A DNA stretch of 64,000 nucleotides from UBA668 sp041394605 (GCA_041394605.1 JAWKHX010000004.1:768183-832182), one strand, 5' to 3'; positions 24,661 through 33,736 are shown, numbered from the stretch's first letter. Program-made: numbers and translations. The notes: generated from the sequence alone by a model not told the origin.

Positions 24661-25371
24661 ATGTCACCCGTCACCCAACCGGAGCACGGCACGCTCGCCG
24701 GCATCGTCATCGCCAACCCGTCGGCCGCAGCCGTGTTCGAGCGGCGCGGACTGGACTACTGCTGCCAGGGCCGGCGTTCCTTGGCCGAAGCCTGTGCGGA
24801 CGCCGGCATCGACGCCGCCGACGTGGCGGCAGAGTTGGCATCGATGGGCCAGGCAGCAGTGGCAGTGGCGTTGCCCGCTGACGTGCCCGGGTTGATCGAG
24901 CACATCGTGGACACGCACCATGTGTACCTGCGCGAGCACCTGCCCCGCCTGCGCGACCTGATGGACAAAGTGATCGCCGCCCACGCGGCCGTCCACCCCG
25001 AGGTGCGACCGGTGTCGGCGCTGCTCGCCGAGATCACCGACGACCTGATGCCCCACCTGTTGAAGGAGGAGCAGGTGCTGTTCCCGATCAGCCTGGAGTT
25101 GGCGCGCGCCACCGGGCCGACCGCGTTCCACTGCGGGTCGGTGCGCAACCCGATCAGCGTGATGCTGATGGAGCACGACCGGGTCGGTGAGTTGCTGGCC
25201 ACGCTGCGGCAGGCAACCGACGGCTACACGCCGCCGCCGGATGCCTGCCCCACGTGGCACGCGCTGTACGCCGGGCTGGCCGACCTGGAGGCGGACACCC
25301 ACCAGCACGTGCACGCCGAGAACAATGTGCTGTTCCCGAAGGTGGCGGCGCTGGAGTCCGCTCTCGGCTGA
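24661..25371 (+). CDS. ric: Iron-sulfur cluster repair di-iron protein (RIC / YtfE / ScdA)
   Basis: Protein of 236 aa that restores Fe-S clusters after nitric oxide or oxidative damage. The N-terminal DUF542 domain has the CC motif at C34-C35 (DYCCQG). The C-terminal hemerythrin-like helical bundle has repeated His/Glu ligands: HIVDTHHVYLREHLPRL, LLKEEQVLFP, LMEHDRVGELL and HQHVHAENNVLFP. A strong GGAGG site precedes ATG 24661. It is the third gene of the Rrf2/YwiC-like/RIC run, a coherent nitrosative-stress unit. Confidence 0.93.
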   Translation: MSPVTQPEHGTLAGIVIANPSAAAVFERRGLDYCCQGRRSLAEACADAGIDAADVAAELASMGQAAVAVALPADVPGLIEHIVDTHHVYLREHLPRLRDLMDKVIAAHAAVHPEVRPVSALLAEITDDLMPHLLKEEQVLFPISLELARATGPTAFHCGSVRNPISVMLMEHDRVGELLATLRQATDGYTPPPDACPTWHALYAGLADLEADTHQHVHAENNVLFPKVAALESALG

Positions 25372-25377
25372 GGCCGG

Positions 25378-26061
25378 TCAGGCGCTGCGCTGGCGGCGCC
25401 GCGCCACGCCCACCGTGGCCACACCGCCGGCGACGGCCAGCAGCGCAAGGACGGCCGTGGGAACCGAGGACGATCCCGTCTCGGGGAGCGCCCCACCCGA
25501 CCCTGCCCCTCCGGACGAGGGCGGTGTGGTGACCGCGGGGTCGGTAGGGGCCGGGTCGGTCTGCGTGGGGATCGTCGGCACGGTGCCATCGGTGACGCAC
25601 TGCTCGATCGTGGCCGTGAGGGCGTAGAGCCCCTGGACGTTGTACGGCCCGAAGTCGAAGACGTGCGACTTGCCGTAGGTCGCTGGATAGGTGAACAGGA
25701 TCGGCAGCCCGCCGCCCCCGCTGTTGATGTACCACAGCCGGGTGGCGATCAGATGCCAGTCCCCTCCGTCCGGCACGGTGACCCCGATGTCGGCACTCTG
25801 GCCGTCCCAGATCACGTCCCAGGTGAACTGGGCGCCGTAGGTGTTGGGGGTGGCGCCGGACGTGCCGAACGCATCACCTGTGGTGGGGTTGACGAAGCCG
25901 GTGGCCTCGACGGTGGCCGTGATGCTGGGGCCGGGGCATTCCAGCGGCGAGGCGGCGTCGGTGGTGGGGCCGGGTGCGCCGGCGGCGAGCACGGCGACCG
26001 TGAGACCCGCAATGCCGAGGCGCACCCGCCGGCGGACGGGTGAGGGGGTGGTGGTGAGCAT
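25378..26061 (-). CDS. LPXTG-type cell-wall anchored secreted protein (LPETG)
   Basis: Protein of 227 aa with an N-terminal Arg-rich signal peptide (RRRVRLGIAGLTVAVLAAGAPG). A Trp- and Tyr-rich beta domain with cysteines follows, then a Thr/Pro linker (TQTDPAPTDPAVTTPPSS). The C-terminal sorting signal is LPETG plus a hydrophobic helix and RRRQRSA. It should be attached to peptidoglycan by a sortase, which is not seen in the window. Start 26061 is six bases after GGGAGG; ATG 26067 is too close to it. The binding partner or ligand is unknown. Confidence 0.85.
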   Translation of the reverse strand: MLTTTPSPVRRRVRLGIAGLTVAVLAAGAPGPTTDAASPLECPGPSITATVEATGFVNPTTGDAFGTSGATPNTYGAQFTWDVIWDGQSADIGVTVPDGGDWHLIATRLWYINSGGGGLPILFTYPATYGKSHVFDFGPYNVQGLYALTATIEQCVTDGTVPTIPTQTDPAPTDPAVTTPPSSGGAGSGGALPETGSSSVPTAVLALLAVAGGVATVGVARRRQRSA

Positions 26062-26322
26062 TGGCATCCTCCCGTGATGCTGTTGTTGTGTGGCTGGCGC
26101 CGCCCGTCAGACGATGGTGCTGTGCCGGGCGACGCAGTGCGCGCGGTGCAGATCTGGGAGTGTGCAGCCGAGCCTCGACCGGGCCAGGGTGATGGCCGGC
26201 GGATCAGGTGGGTTTCGGCATGCCACATCCCATCGCGACACTCGCTGTGACATACGTGCAACGTAACACGCTGCCCTGGTGCAGGGGGCCGCTGCACTAC
26301 CGTCGCCAGGGGAGGTGGCCCG

Positions 26323-27024
26323 ATGGGGGAGCAGCCACAGGTGCTGGTGGAGCACGACGGTGCGGTGGCCGAGATCGTGCTGAACCGGCCGGAGCGCAAG
26401 AACGCCGTCGTGCAGTCGATGGCCGAGGAACTGGCCACCGCCTTTGCCGCAGTCGGCGCCGACCCGGGGGTGCGCGTCGTCGTGCTGCGCGGGGCGGGCG
26501 GCGCGTTCTGTTCGGGCATCGACCTGAAGGTGGCCGGCAGCGACCTGCGAGCCGAGCCGATCACCGCCTGGGCCGCCGTGCACGCCGCCCGCTACCGCTG
26601 CCGGGCGCCGGTGGTGGTGGCACTGGAGCGGTTCGCCATCAATGCCGGTGCGGCGCTGGCCCTCAGCGGCGACCTCACGGTGATGGGCGAAGGTGCCTTC
26701 CTCCAGGTCAGCGAGATGGCCATGGGTGTCGCCGCGCCGATGTGCCAGGCGTGGCTGCACCTGCGCGGCCACAGCCCGGCAGTGGCCGACCGGCTGACGT
26801 TCCTGGCGGACCGCGTGCCGGCGAGTGAGGCGCTGCGGCTGGGGCTCGCAACCGAGGTGGTGGCGGACGACCAGGTGGTGCCGCGGGTGCGGGAGTTGGC
26901 GGACCGGATTGCCGGGTACCCGCCGAGCGGCCCGGCCGGGGTAGCCGCCGTCTGGCGGCGCCTGCGCGGCGAGCTGGACGACCCGGAGGCGTGGTTCGCC
27001 GCGCTGACGGAGCGTGCCCGGTGA
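26323..27024 (+). CDS. Enoyl-CoA hydratase/isomerase family protein
   Basis: Crotonase-fold protein of 233 aa. The oxyanion-hole segments are GAGGAFCSGIDLK near residue 65 and INAGAALALSGDLTVMGE near 108. The usual hydratase Glu pair is not obvious, so hydratase, isomerase or another crotonase activity is possible. Its stop overlaps the GTG start of an acyl-CoA dehydrogenase (GTGA), indicating coupled translation and a role in breaking down a CoA thioester. The 261-bp gap upstream (26062-26322) contains TACGT-GCA-ACGTA at 26253-26265, a possible operator; I see no gene there. Confidence 0.92.
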   Translation: MGEQPQVLVEHDGAVAEIVLNRPERKNAVVQSMAEELATAFAAVGADPGVRVVVLRGAGGAFCSGIDLKVAGSDLRAEPITAWAAVHAARYRCRAPVVVALERFAINAGAALALSGDLTVMGEGAFLQVSEMAMGVAAPMCQAWLHLRGHSPAVADRLTFLADRVPASEALRLGLATEVVADDQVVPRVRELADRIAGYPPSGPAGVAAVWRRLRGELDDPEAWFAALTERAR

Positions 27025-28229
27025 GCGAGGTGGAGGACTTCCGCGCCGAGGTCCGCGCGTTCTTCGACCGCGTGCCCTCGGTGATGGACGCCGCGGCGCC
27101 GCCACCGGAGGAGGGCGACGACGGCCCCGCCATCGTGCTGCGGGCCAAGGCCTGGCGTGCCGCCCTGTTCGACGCCGGGCTGGCGGCGTTCTCTTACCCG
27201 GCGGCCTTCGGCGGCCGCAACGACCGCCCCGACCTGGCTGCCGTCTTCCAGCAGGAGAGCCACGGCCGAATCCCACCGGAAGACGCCGTGTTCGGCATCG
27301 GCGTGGGCATGGCCCTGCCGGTCATCCGTGACCACGGCACCGACGAGTTGCGCGAGCGCTTCCTCCGCCCTGGCCTGCGCGGCGACGAGGTGTGGTGCCA
27401 GCTGTACTCGGAGCCCAACGCCGGCTCGGACCTGGCGTCGCTGGCCACCCGTGCCGTGCGCGACGGTGACGAGTGGGTGGTCACCGGGCAGAAGGTCTGG
27501 ACCTCGGGCGCGCACCGCGCGGACCTGGCGATCCTCCTGGCCCGCACCGACCCGACGCTGCCCAAGCACCGCGGGGTCACCATGCTGGTCCTGCCCATGC
27601 GCCAGGCGGGGGTGACCGTCCGCCCACTGCGGCAGATGACCGGTGTCGCCGAGTTCAACGAGGTCTTCATGGACGAAGCCCGCGTGCCGGCGGCCTGGGT
27701 GATCGGCGACGTCAACGACGGCTGGCGGATGGCCACCGCCCTGCTCGCCCACGAGCGGGTGGCCACCGGCACGGCGAGCGTCGGTGGCAGCCGCGACGAG
27801 CAGCGCAAGGCGGGTCGCAACCCGCTGCCCGCCAAGCAGCTGATCGACCTGGCCCGGGGCACCGGACGGGCGGGTGACCCGAACGTCCGCCAGCAACTGG
27901 CCGCCGCGTGGACGGGCGAGCGGATCATGGGCTGGTTGGGCCGGCGCCGTGCGCACCCGTCGATCGGCAAGCTGTGGCGCACGAAGCAGGGTCGCTTCGC
28001 CGCCGACGTTGCCGCGGCGCTGCAGTTCCCCGGTGGGGTGGCCTGGCAGGCCGACGACCTGACCGCCGACTACTGGCAGTACCACGTGCTCAACTGCCGT
28101 GGCATGTCGCTAGGCGGCGGGACCGACGAGATCCAGCGCAACACGCTGGGGGAACGAGCGCTCGGCCTGCCCAAGGAGCCCAGCGCCGACGGCGACCTGC
28201 CCTACAAGGACCTGCTGCGCAACGTGTGA
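27021..28229 (+). CDS. Acyl-CoA dehydrogenase
   Basis: FAD-dependent acyl-CoA dehydrogenase of 402 aa. Visible signatures are WCQLYSEPNAGSDLASLAT near residue 130 (FAD/substrate binding), GQKVWTSGAHRAD and the C-terminal GGGTDEIQRNTLGERALGLP. The catalytic Glu position of the long family branch is not certain from reading alone. GTG 27021 overlaps the enoyl-CoA hydratase stop. The gene ends one base before the convergent molybdopterin oxidoreductase. Confidence 0.93.
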   Translation: MSEVEDFRAEVRAFFDRVPSVMDAAAPPPEEGDDGPAIVLRAKAWRAALFDAGLAAFSYPAAFGGRNDRPDLAAVFQQESHGRIPPEDAVFGIGVGMALPVIRDHGTDELRERFLRPGLRGDEVWCQLYSEPNAGSDLASLATRAVRDGDEWVVTGQKVWTSGAHRADLAILLARTDPTLPKHRGVTMLVLPMRQAGVTVRPLRQMTGVAEFNEVFMDEARVPAAWVIGDVNDGWRMATALLAHERVATGTASVGGSRDEQRKAGRNPLPAKQLIDLARGTGRAGDPNVRQQLAAAWTGERIMGWLGRRRAHPSIGKLWRTKQGRFAADVAAALQFPGGVAWQADDLTADYWQYHVLNCRGMSLGGGTDEIQRNTLGERALGLPKEPSADGDLPYKDLLRNV

Positions 28230-28230
28230 C

Positions 28231-30339
28231 TCAGCCGGCGAGCGCCCTCACCCGCACCGGGATGCCGGTCATGTGCGCCTGGCTGGACAGTGGTTCGTAG
28301 CTGCCCGGACCCACCGGCAGCAGGGCGTTGGGGTTGGCGCCAGGGTCGGCGGCGGCCACCCGCAGGCGAGGGCTGGCGGCGTGCCCCCAGCCGTGCACCA
28401 TCGACACCACGCCGGGCATCAGGTCGTCCACCACCTCCACGGTGGCCTCGATCTCGCCGTGGTCGCTGGCCACCTGCACGGTGGCCCCGTCGGCCAGGCC
28501 GTGGCGGGCGGCATCGGTGGGGTCCATCCGCAGCGGGTTGGTGGTGCGCCCGCCCTTCTTCATCCGCGGCAGGTTGGCGAACCAGCTGTTGTGCATCCAC
28601 GGGTCGCGCTGGTGGATCAGCAGCAGGTCGCCGGCGGGCCGCGCTGCGGCCTCGGCGAACAGTTCGTGGCAGCGCTCGATCGCCGGGCCGAACACGGGCG
28701 GGCAGCAGTCCACCCGCCCGTCCGCCGTGTGCACCTGGCGGTCGTAGAACGACCCAGGTTCCGGTTCCGGTAGCACCGCCACCTCGCCGGCCTGCAGGGC
28801 GCTGAACTGCACGCCGCTGCCGCGCTCCAGCATGTGCCGCCACTTGCCCCACGGGTCCGGCTCGTCGCCGTCGGCCAGGCCGTCGAACAGCGAGGGCCGG
28901 CCCATCTCCTGCAGCAGCCGATGGGCGATCCACCACTCCGGCCGGCGCTCGGCCTGCGGGTCGACCACGGCGGGTGTGTACTGGGCGAACGGGCGGGCAC
29001 TGGTGCCGATGTTGACGATGTTCAGGTCGTCGCGCTCGTACATGTCGGTGGACGGCAAGAGCACGTGCGCGTACTCGCTGGTGGCGCTGGGGTAGATGTC
29101 GATCACCACCAGCAGCTCCAACTGCTCGAAGGCCGTGCGCAGACGGTCCTCGCCGGCGATCGACAGCAGCGGGTTGCCGGCCACGACGATCAGGGCCTTC
29201 AGCGGCTGCTCGCTGTCCAGGATGGCGTGCGACAGCAGGGTGCCGGGCAGCAAGCCGCGCCGCAGCCGGCCGAACTCGGTGTCCACGTAGCCGCGCTCGG
29301 GGTCGCCGGCGCCGGCCTTGGCGTTGGGGTAGAAGCCGTCGCTCTTCAGGTTCCCGCCCTCGGCGTCCAGCCGGCCGGTGACGAACGGCAGCATGTGCAC
29401 CAGCCAGTAGGCCAGGGTTCCCTGGCGACCCATGTTGATGCCGGTGGAGGCGTGGACGGATGCGCGTGGCGTGGCCACCCAGGCCGCGGCGAGCTCCTGC
29501 ACCGTGGCCGCGGGCACGCCGGTGACGGCCGCGGTGGCATCGGCGGGGTAACGGGCGATGAACTCGCGCAGTTCGGCCACCCGTGTGCCGTGGTTGCGCA
29601 GCACGCCCTCGTCGAACCCGCCGAGCCGGTCGATCTCGTGCAGCAGTGAGGCCAGGAACCAGACGTCCGTGTCCGGGCGGATCTGCACGGTGTCGCCCAC
29701 GCCGCGGTCGGGCGTCTCGATGCGCCGGGGGTTGACGAACACCAGCCGGGCACCCCGCCCGGCGGCACGGCACATCTCGCCGAGCACGTTGGGCACGGAG
29801 TAGAAGGACGCCTGCGACGCCCGCAGGTTCTCCCCGATGATCAGGCACAGGTCGGTGCGGGTGAGATCAGGGATCGGGTGCACCAGCGACGACCCGAACA
29901 CGGCCTCGCTGGCGACGAACTTGTTGGCGCAGTCCTGCGTGCCGGAGGAGAAGCTGCGCTGCACCCCGAGCGTGCGCAGCAGGGTGGTGGTGTGCAACTG
30001 GCCGAGCGCGTTGAAGGCGGTGGGGTTGCCCACGTAGGCGCCCACTGCGCCGGGGCCGTGCGTGTCGATCACCGCTTGCAGGCGGCGGGCGGTGGTGGCG
30101 ATGGCGTCGTCCCACGTGGTGGTGGCCCAGGTGCCGTCGGCGGCGCGCACCATCGGGTGGTCCAGCCGGTCGGGGTCGTGGTGGAGGTCCACCGCGGCCA
30201 GGCCCTTGTGGCAGGCGAAGCCCTGGGTGATCGGATGGTCGCGATCCGGGGTCAGCTTCTCCAGCCGGCCGCCGTCCACATGGGCGACCAGGCCGCAGCT
30301 GGGCTCGCAGATCCGGCAGAACGTGCGCACCGTGTCCAT
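28231..30339 (-). CDS. Molybdopterin oxidoreductase (DMSO reductase superfamily)
   Basis: Bis-MGD enzyme of 702 aa. The N-terminal [4Fe-4S] ligands are C8, C11, C15 and C43 (CRICEPSCG...ACHKG). The middle contains the family elements GAYVGNPTAFN, IIGENLRASQ, INMGRQGTLAYW and AGNPLLSIAGEDRLRTAFEQL, and the C-terminal MopB domain has IHQRDPWMHNSWF. There is no twin-Arg signal, so it is cytosolic. No partner subunits are adjacent, unlike respiratory nitrate or formate enzymes. Start 30339 (MDTVRTF) is preferred to 30357. It resembles the assimilatory/formate-dehydrogenase-like branch; the substrate is unresolved. Confidence 0.9.
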   Translation of the reverse strand: MDTVRTFCRICEPSCGLVAHVDGGRLEKLTPDRDHPITQGFACHKGLAAVDLHHDPDRLDHPMVRAADGTWATTTWDDAIATTARRLQAVIDTHGPGAVGAYVGNPTAFNALGQLHTTTLLRTLGVQRSFSSGTQDCANKFVASEAVFGSSLVHPIPDLTRTDLCLIIGENLRASQASFYSVPNVLGEMCRAAGRGARLVFVNPRRIETPDRGVGDTVQIRPDTDVWFLASLLHEIDRLGGFDEGVLRNHGTRVAELREFIARYPADATAAVTGVPAATVQELAAAWVATPRASVHASTGINMGRQGTLAYWLVHMLPFVTGRLDAEGGNLKSDGFYPNAKAGAGDPERGYVDTEFGRLRRGLLPGTLLSHAILDSEQPLKALIVVAGNPLLSIAGEDRLRTAFEQLELLVVIDIYPSATSEYAHVLLPSTDMYERDDLNIVNIGTSARPFAQYTPAVVDPQAERRPEWWIAHRLLQEMGRPSLFDGLADGDEPDPWGKWRHMLERGSGVQFSALQAGEVAVLPEPEPGSFYDRQVHTADGRVDCCPPVFGPAIERCHELFAEAAARPAGDLLLIHQRDPWMHNSWFANLPRMKKGGRTTNPLRMDPTDAARHGLADGATVQVASDHGEIEATVEVVDDLMPGVVSMVHGWGHAASPRLRVAAADPGANPNALLPVGPGSYEPLSSQAHMTGIPVRVRALAG

Positions 30340-30402
30340 CCGCGGAGTGTTGCACACCGGCCCCGCCCCGAAATGGCCGAGCGCGACGGCCCTCCGCGCC
30401 CG

Positions 30403-30408
30403 TAGCGT
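30403..30408 (+). promoter_or_regulatory. -10-like hexamer TAGCGT, 8 nt before start codon
   Basis: TAGCGT in CGTAGCGT stands 8 nt before GTG 30417 in the divergent region with the molybdopterin oxidoreductase, consistent with a leaderless MFS transcript. Confidence 0.4.
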
Positions 30409-30416
30409 GCACGCTC

Positions 30417-31649
30417 GTGTCCGCCACGGGGTTCAGCACGTTCAACAAGCCGTTGCAGCGGTTCCTCGTGGCCACCGTGATCAACATGGTCGGCTCGGCG
30501 GCGCTGTTCGGGTTCGTGCTCATCTACTTCCACGAGGTCCGCGGCATCTCGACGGGGAAGTCGGGGCTGGCGGTCGGGGCGATGAGCTTCACGATGGTGG
30601 TGCTCACCCCGCTGGCCGGCTCGCTGAGCGACCGCTTCGGCGCCCGGCGGATGCTCGCCTTCGGCTGCGTGGTCTCCACGATCGCCGGCGTGTCCTATGT
30701 GTGGGTGCACTCGTTCGTGTCGGCCGTGGCCGTGTCCGTGCTGCTCGGTGTGGGGAACGCGCTGTGGTTCCCCGCCCAGTCGGCGCTGATGTCGCTGATC
30801 GTCTCGCCGGAGGAACGCCCCACGCTGATGGCCTGGCAGCGGGCCTCGATGAACCTCGGTGCGGCGCTCGGCGGAGTGGTGGGCGGCCTGCTGGTGCACT
30901 CGGAATCCGTGTCGTCGTACTACCTGCTGTTCGCCCTGAACGTTGCCACCTACCTGGTGTTCCTGGCCATCCTGCCGGGTATGCCCTCCGGCCGGGTCAC
31001 CCTGCCGCCGAAGCAGGACCGGCACGGCTTCCGCGAGGTGTTCGCCGACCGCTTCTATGTGCGCCTGCTGGTCACGGACCTGGCCATCGCCCTCGCGTTC
31101 GGGTTCCTGTGGTCCTTCATGCCCGCCTACGCGTCCGCGCTGGGCATCGGCAAGCGGACCATCGGGATGCTGTTCATGTTCGGCGCCGCCACGGTGGTAG
31201 TCACCCAGATCGCCACCCTCGGCTGGGTGCGTGGCGGCGAGCGGATGCGTTGGCTGGCGATCATGAACCTGTGGTTCGTCGGAGCCTTCATCCTGATGAA
31301 CATCACGCCGCACGTGGGGATCTGGCTGGCGGTGGCGCTGATCGCCGCGGGTCAGGTGATGGGCGGATTCGGTGAGGCCATCCTCGGCGCCGTGCGCATG
31401 CCGCTCACCGCGGACCTGGCGCCGCCCACGCTGATGGGCCGTTACTACGGGCTGTCCACCATGGTGTTCCAGGCGTGCATGGGGCTGGCCAACACCATCG
31501 GCGGCGCCACCATGGGCGTGTCGCTGTCGCTGGTCTGGGTGATCCCCCTCGTGGCGTCGGTGCTGGGGGTGCTGGGCTCGCTGGCGCTGCGTCGCCGGAT
31601 TCCGCAGCACGCCGCCGTCACCGCGGCCATCGGGGTGCCCGTCGGCTGA
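30417..31649 (+). CDS. MFS transporter
   Basis: Major facilitator of 410 aa with about twelve hydrophobic segments. The loop motif GSLSDRFGARRML follows the second helix (family motif A). The N-terminus FNKPLQRFLVATVINM begins directly at the first helix. The C-terminal half contains LMGRYYGLSTMVFQACMGLANTIGG, seen in drug-efflux-like members. The substrate cannot be told. It is divergent from the molybdopterin oxidoreductase. Confidence 0.9.
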   Translation: MSATGFSTFNKPLQRFLVATVINMVGSAALFGFVLIYFHEVRGISTGKSGLAVGAMSFTMVVLTPLAGSLSDRFGARRMLAFGCVVSTIAGVSYVWVHSFVSAVAVSVLLGVGNALWFPAQSALMSLIVSPEERPTLMAWQRASMNLGAALGGVVGGLLVHSESVSSYYLLFALNVATYLVFLAILPGMPSGRVTLPPKQDRHGFREVFADRFYVRLLVTDLAIALAFGFLWSFMPAYASALGIGKRTIGMLFMFGAATVVVTQIATLGWVRGGERMRWLAIMNLWFVGAFILMNITPHVGIWLAVALIAAGQVMGGFGEAILGAVRMPLTADLAPPTLMGRYYGLSTMVFQACMGLANTIGGATMGVSLSLVWVIPLVASVLGVLGSLALRRRIPQHAAVTAAIGVPVG

Positions 31650-31653
31650 CCCC

Positions 31654-31682
31654 TTGCGGCCCGGTTGCGCCATTGCTAACCT
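31654..31682 (+). promoter_or_regulatory. Predicted promoter of arsR-like gene (TTGCGG-17 nt-TAACCT)
   Basis: The -35 TTGCGG (31654-31659), a 17-nt spacer and the -10 TAACCT (31677-31682) end 8 nt before ATG 31691. Transcription would start at the ATG, giving a leaderless message. It is the most complete promoter visible in the window. Confidence 0.6.
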
Positions 31683-31700
31683 ACAACCATATGGTTGTAG
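31681..31700. promoter_or_regulatory. Perfect 20-bp palindrome spanning the arsR start codon
   Basis: CTACAACCAT is followed by its exact reverse complement; the second half begins with the ATG of the ArsR gene. It overlaps the -10 hexamer by two bases and covers the predicted transcription start. This is the expected position of an autorepression operator for a dimeric ArsR protein. Confidence 0.75.
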
Positions 31701-32035
31701 ATCAGGCCCCGAACGCCGACCTCGTGTTCCACGCCCTGGCCGACGCCACCCGTCGCGACATCCTCGCCGTCGCCACCCGGGAGGAGCTCTCGGTCTCGGG
31801 CCTCGCCCGTCGCTACCCGATGAGCATCACCGCCGTGCAGAAGCACGTCGCCGTGCTGGAGAAGGCCCATCTCGTCACCCGCCGTCGCCATGGGCGGGAG
31901 CAACTGGTCCGTGCCGTACCGGACGGGCTGGCCGCTGCACGCGACGCCTTGGACCAACTCACTTCGCTGTGGCGCGACCGTCTGGACCGGATGGCCGCGC
32001 TGCTCGACGACCCCGACACAGGAGGAACCCGATGA
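31691..32035 (+). CDS. ArsR-family transcriptional regulator
   Basis: Winged helix-turn-helix protein of 114 aa. ALADATRRDILAVATREELSVSGLARRYPMSITAVQKHVAVLEKAHLV is a typical ArsR DNA-binding domain. No metal-binding Cys motif is visible, which fits the subgroup that pairs with SRPBCC proteins. It overlaps the SRPBCC gene by 4 nt (ATGA). The palindrome over its start codon predicts tight autoregulation of both genes. Confidence 0.93.
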   Translation: MVVDQAPNADLVFHALADATRRDILAVATREELSVSGLARRYPMSITAVQKHVAVLEKAHLVTRRRHGREQLVRAVPDGLAAARDALDQLTSLWRDRLDRMAALLDDPDTGGTR

Positions 32036-32520
32036 CCGTCACCGCCGTGCACAAGGACCTGGACGCCTGCACGCTCACCGTCAGCGCCGAGTTCGACCAC
32101 CCGGTCGAGCGGGTCTGGCAGCTGTGGGCCGACCCCCGGCAGCTGGAGCGCTGGTGGGGCCCGCCGATGTGGCCGGCCACCTTCACCGCCCACTCGCTCG
32201 CCGTCGGCCAGATGTGCCGCTACCACATGACCGGGCCGGACGGCGAGCAGTCGCACGGCTGGTGGCGGGTGCGCTCCGTCGATGCGCCGGTGCTGCTGGA
32301 GGTGGAGGACGGCTTCGCCGGAGCGGACGGCGAGCCCAACCCGGCGATGCCCACCACCGGGATGCGGGTGACGCTGGCGCCTCGGGCGGGCGGTGGCACC
32401 TCCGTGGAGATCCTCAGCACGTTCGCGTCAGCCGACGACCTGGTGCGCATGGTCGAGATGGGCATGGAGGAAGGGCTGCGGCTGGCCATGGGCCAGATGG
32501 ACGCCATCCTGGCGGGGTAG
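32032..32520 (+). CDS. SRPBCC (AHSA1-like) domain protein
   Basis: START/AHSA1-like protein of 162 aa. FDHPVERVWQLWADPRQLERWWGPP is the characteristic opening of the family, and the C-terminal helix MGMEEGLRLAMGQMDAIL closes the pocket. Members bind hydrophobic ligands or assist chaperones; no ligand can be named. Its start overlaps the ArsR stop and follows GGAGGA, so the pair forms an operon, a frequent arrangement in Actinobacteria. Confidence 0.93.
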   Translation: MTVTAVHKDLDACTLTVSAEFDHPVERVWQLWADPRQLERWWGPPMWPATFTAHSLAVGQMCRYHMTGPDGEQSHGWWRVRSVDAPVLLEVEDGFAGADGEPNPAMPTTGMRVTLAPRAGGGTSVEILSTFASADDLVRMVEMGMEEGLRLAMGQMDAILAG

Positions 32521-32581
32521 CGGTACCGCTGGTTCGCCGCCGTGGGCCGCGGCCGGTCAGGCTCGTGGGGTGACCGCGACC

Positions 32582-33736
32582 ATGGATTCCTCCGACGTGC
32601 TCGACGTGTGCGAGGGGCTGGTGCCCCTCCTTGCTGCCGAGGCCCCGGCGGCGGAATCCGCCCGCCGGCTGACACCCGCGGTCGTCGATGCCGTCGGCGA
32701 CGCGGACCTGTGGCGGATGGTCGTGCCCACGTCGCTGGGCGGGCACGGTCTCGGCATCGAGCCGCTGGCCCACGGCACCCGGGTGCTGGCGCACGGCTGC
32801 CCGGCCTCCGCATGGACCATCTCGTTCCTGGTCATGCACAGCTGGCTGCTCACCAAGTACCCGACCGAGGCGCGGGCCGAGTTCTTCCCGGCGGACCGGC
32901 CATGGGCGTTGGCGCCGGCCCCGCTGGCCGCCACGGGCACGGCGACGGCGGTCGACGGCGGGTTCCGCATCACCGGCCGGTGGGAGTGGGCCACCGGCGT
33001 GCGCCATGCGGACTGGGTGATGGTGCACGCCGTGCAGACCGTGCCCCAGTTCGCCACCTGGTTCGCCGTGGTGCCGGCCGCCGAGGCCGAAGTGGAGGAC
33101 GTGTGGCACACCTCCGGCATGCGGGCCACCGGGTCCGAGGCGGTGCGGCTGGACGACGTGTTCGTGCCGTCCCACCGGGCCATCCCCGCCCAGGCGCTGC
33201 TGTTCGGCAGCGGGCCGGTGGAGGGCGACGGGATGGCCGGTATGCCGGTGCCGCAGGTGCTGGCGCTGATGGCCGCTGCGCCGGCGGTCGGTGCAGCGGA
33301 GGCCGCCGTGGCGCTGTACCGCGACCGTGTGGCCAACCGGGTACTGGCCTACTCGCTGGGCGAGCGGGCCAAGGACCAGCCGGTCATGCAGGCCCGCCTC
33401 GGCGCAGTCACCGGCGACCTGGCGGGGATGCGGGCGAACTGGGACCGTGCGATCGCCCGCCTGCAGCGGGTGGGCGCCGGCGAGGAGTTGACCGTGGGGG
33501 AGCGGGTGGACCTGCGCATGGCCGCAGCCCACACGGTGCGTGCCGCCCGGCGGATCGTCGGCGACATCGCCGAGGGGGCGGGTGCCTCGGTCTACTTCGA
33601 GCAGTCCCCGTTCCAGCGGATCCAGCGCGACCTCGAGGTGCTCAAGGGTCACGTGATCTTCGACTGGGACCGCACCGCCGAGATCGCCGGGCGGATGGCG
33701 CTGGGCATCGAGCCGCGCCCCACCGACATGGTGTGA
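32582..33736 (+). CDS. Acyl-CoA dehydrogenase-like flavin monooxygenase
   Basis: Protein of 384 aa in the HsaA/HpaH-like two-component flavin monooxygenase branch of the acyl-CoA dehydrogenase fold. Visible parts are WRMVVPTSLGGHGLG, ITGRWEWATGVRHADWVMVHA near residue 130 and TSGMRATGSEAVRLDDVFVP near 180. The C-terminal GASVYFEQSPFQRIQRDLEVLKGHVIFDWD segment is typical of this branch. It would need a separate flavin reductase, not seen nearby. GTG 32570 is an alternative start, four codons longer. Confidence 0.85.
   Translation: MDSSDVLDVCEGLVPLLAAEAPAAESARRLTPAVVDAVGDADLWRMVVPTSLGGHGLGIEPLAHGTRVLAHGCPASAWTISFLVMHSWLLTKYPTEARAEFFPADRPWALAPAPLAATGTATAVDGGFRITGRWEWATGVRHADWVMVHAVQTVPQFATWFAVVPAAEAEVEDVWHTSGMRATGSEAVRLDDVFVPSHRAIPAQALLFGSGPVEGDGMAGMPVPQVLALMAAAPAVGAAEAAVALYRDRVANRVLAYSLGERAKDQPVMQARLGAVTGDLAGMRANWDRAIARLQRVGAGEELTVGERVDLRMAAAHTVRAARRIVGDIAEGAGASVYFEQSPFQRIQRDLEVLKGHVIFDWDRTAEIAGRMALGIEPRPTDMV

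Noticed and set aside
26253..26265. TACGT-GCA-ACGTA as a firm operator for the enoyl-CoA hydratase operon
   Set aside because: The arms are only 5 bp and no regulator is adjacent; kept as a remark in the gene entry only.
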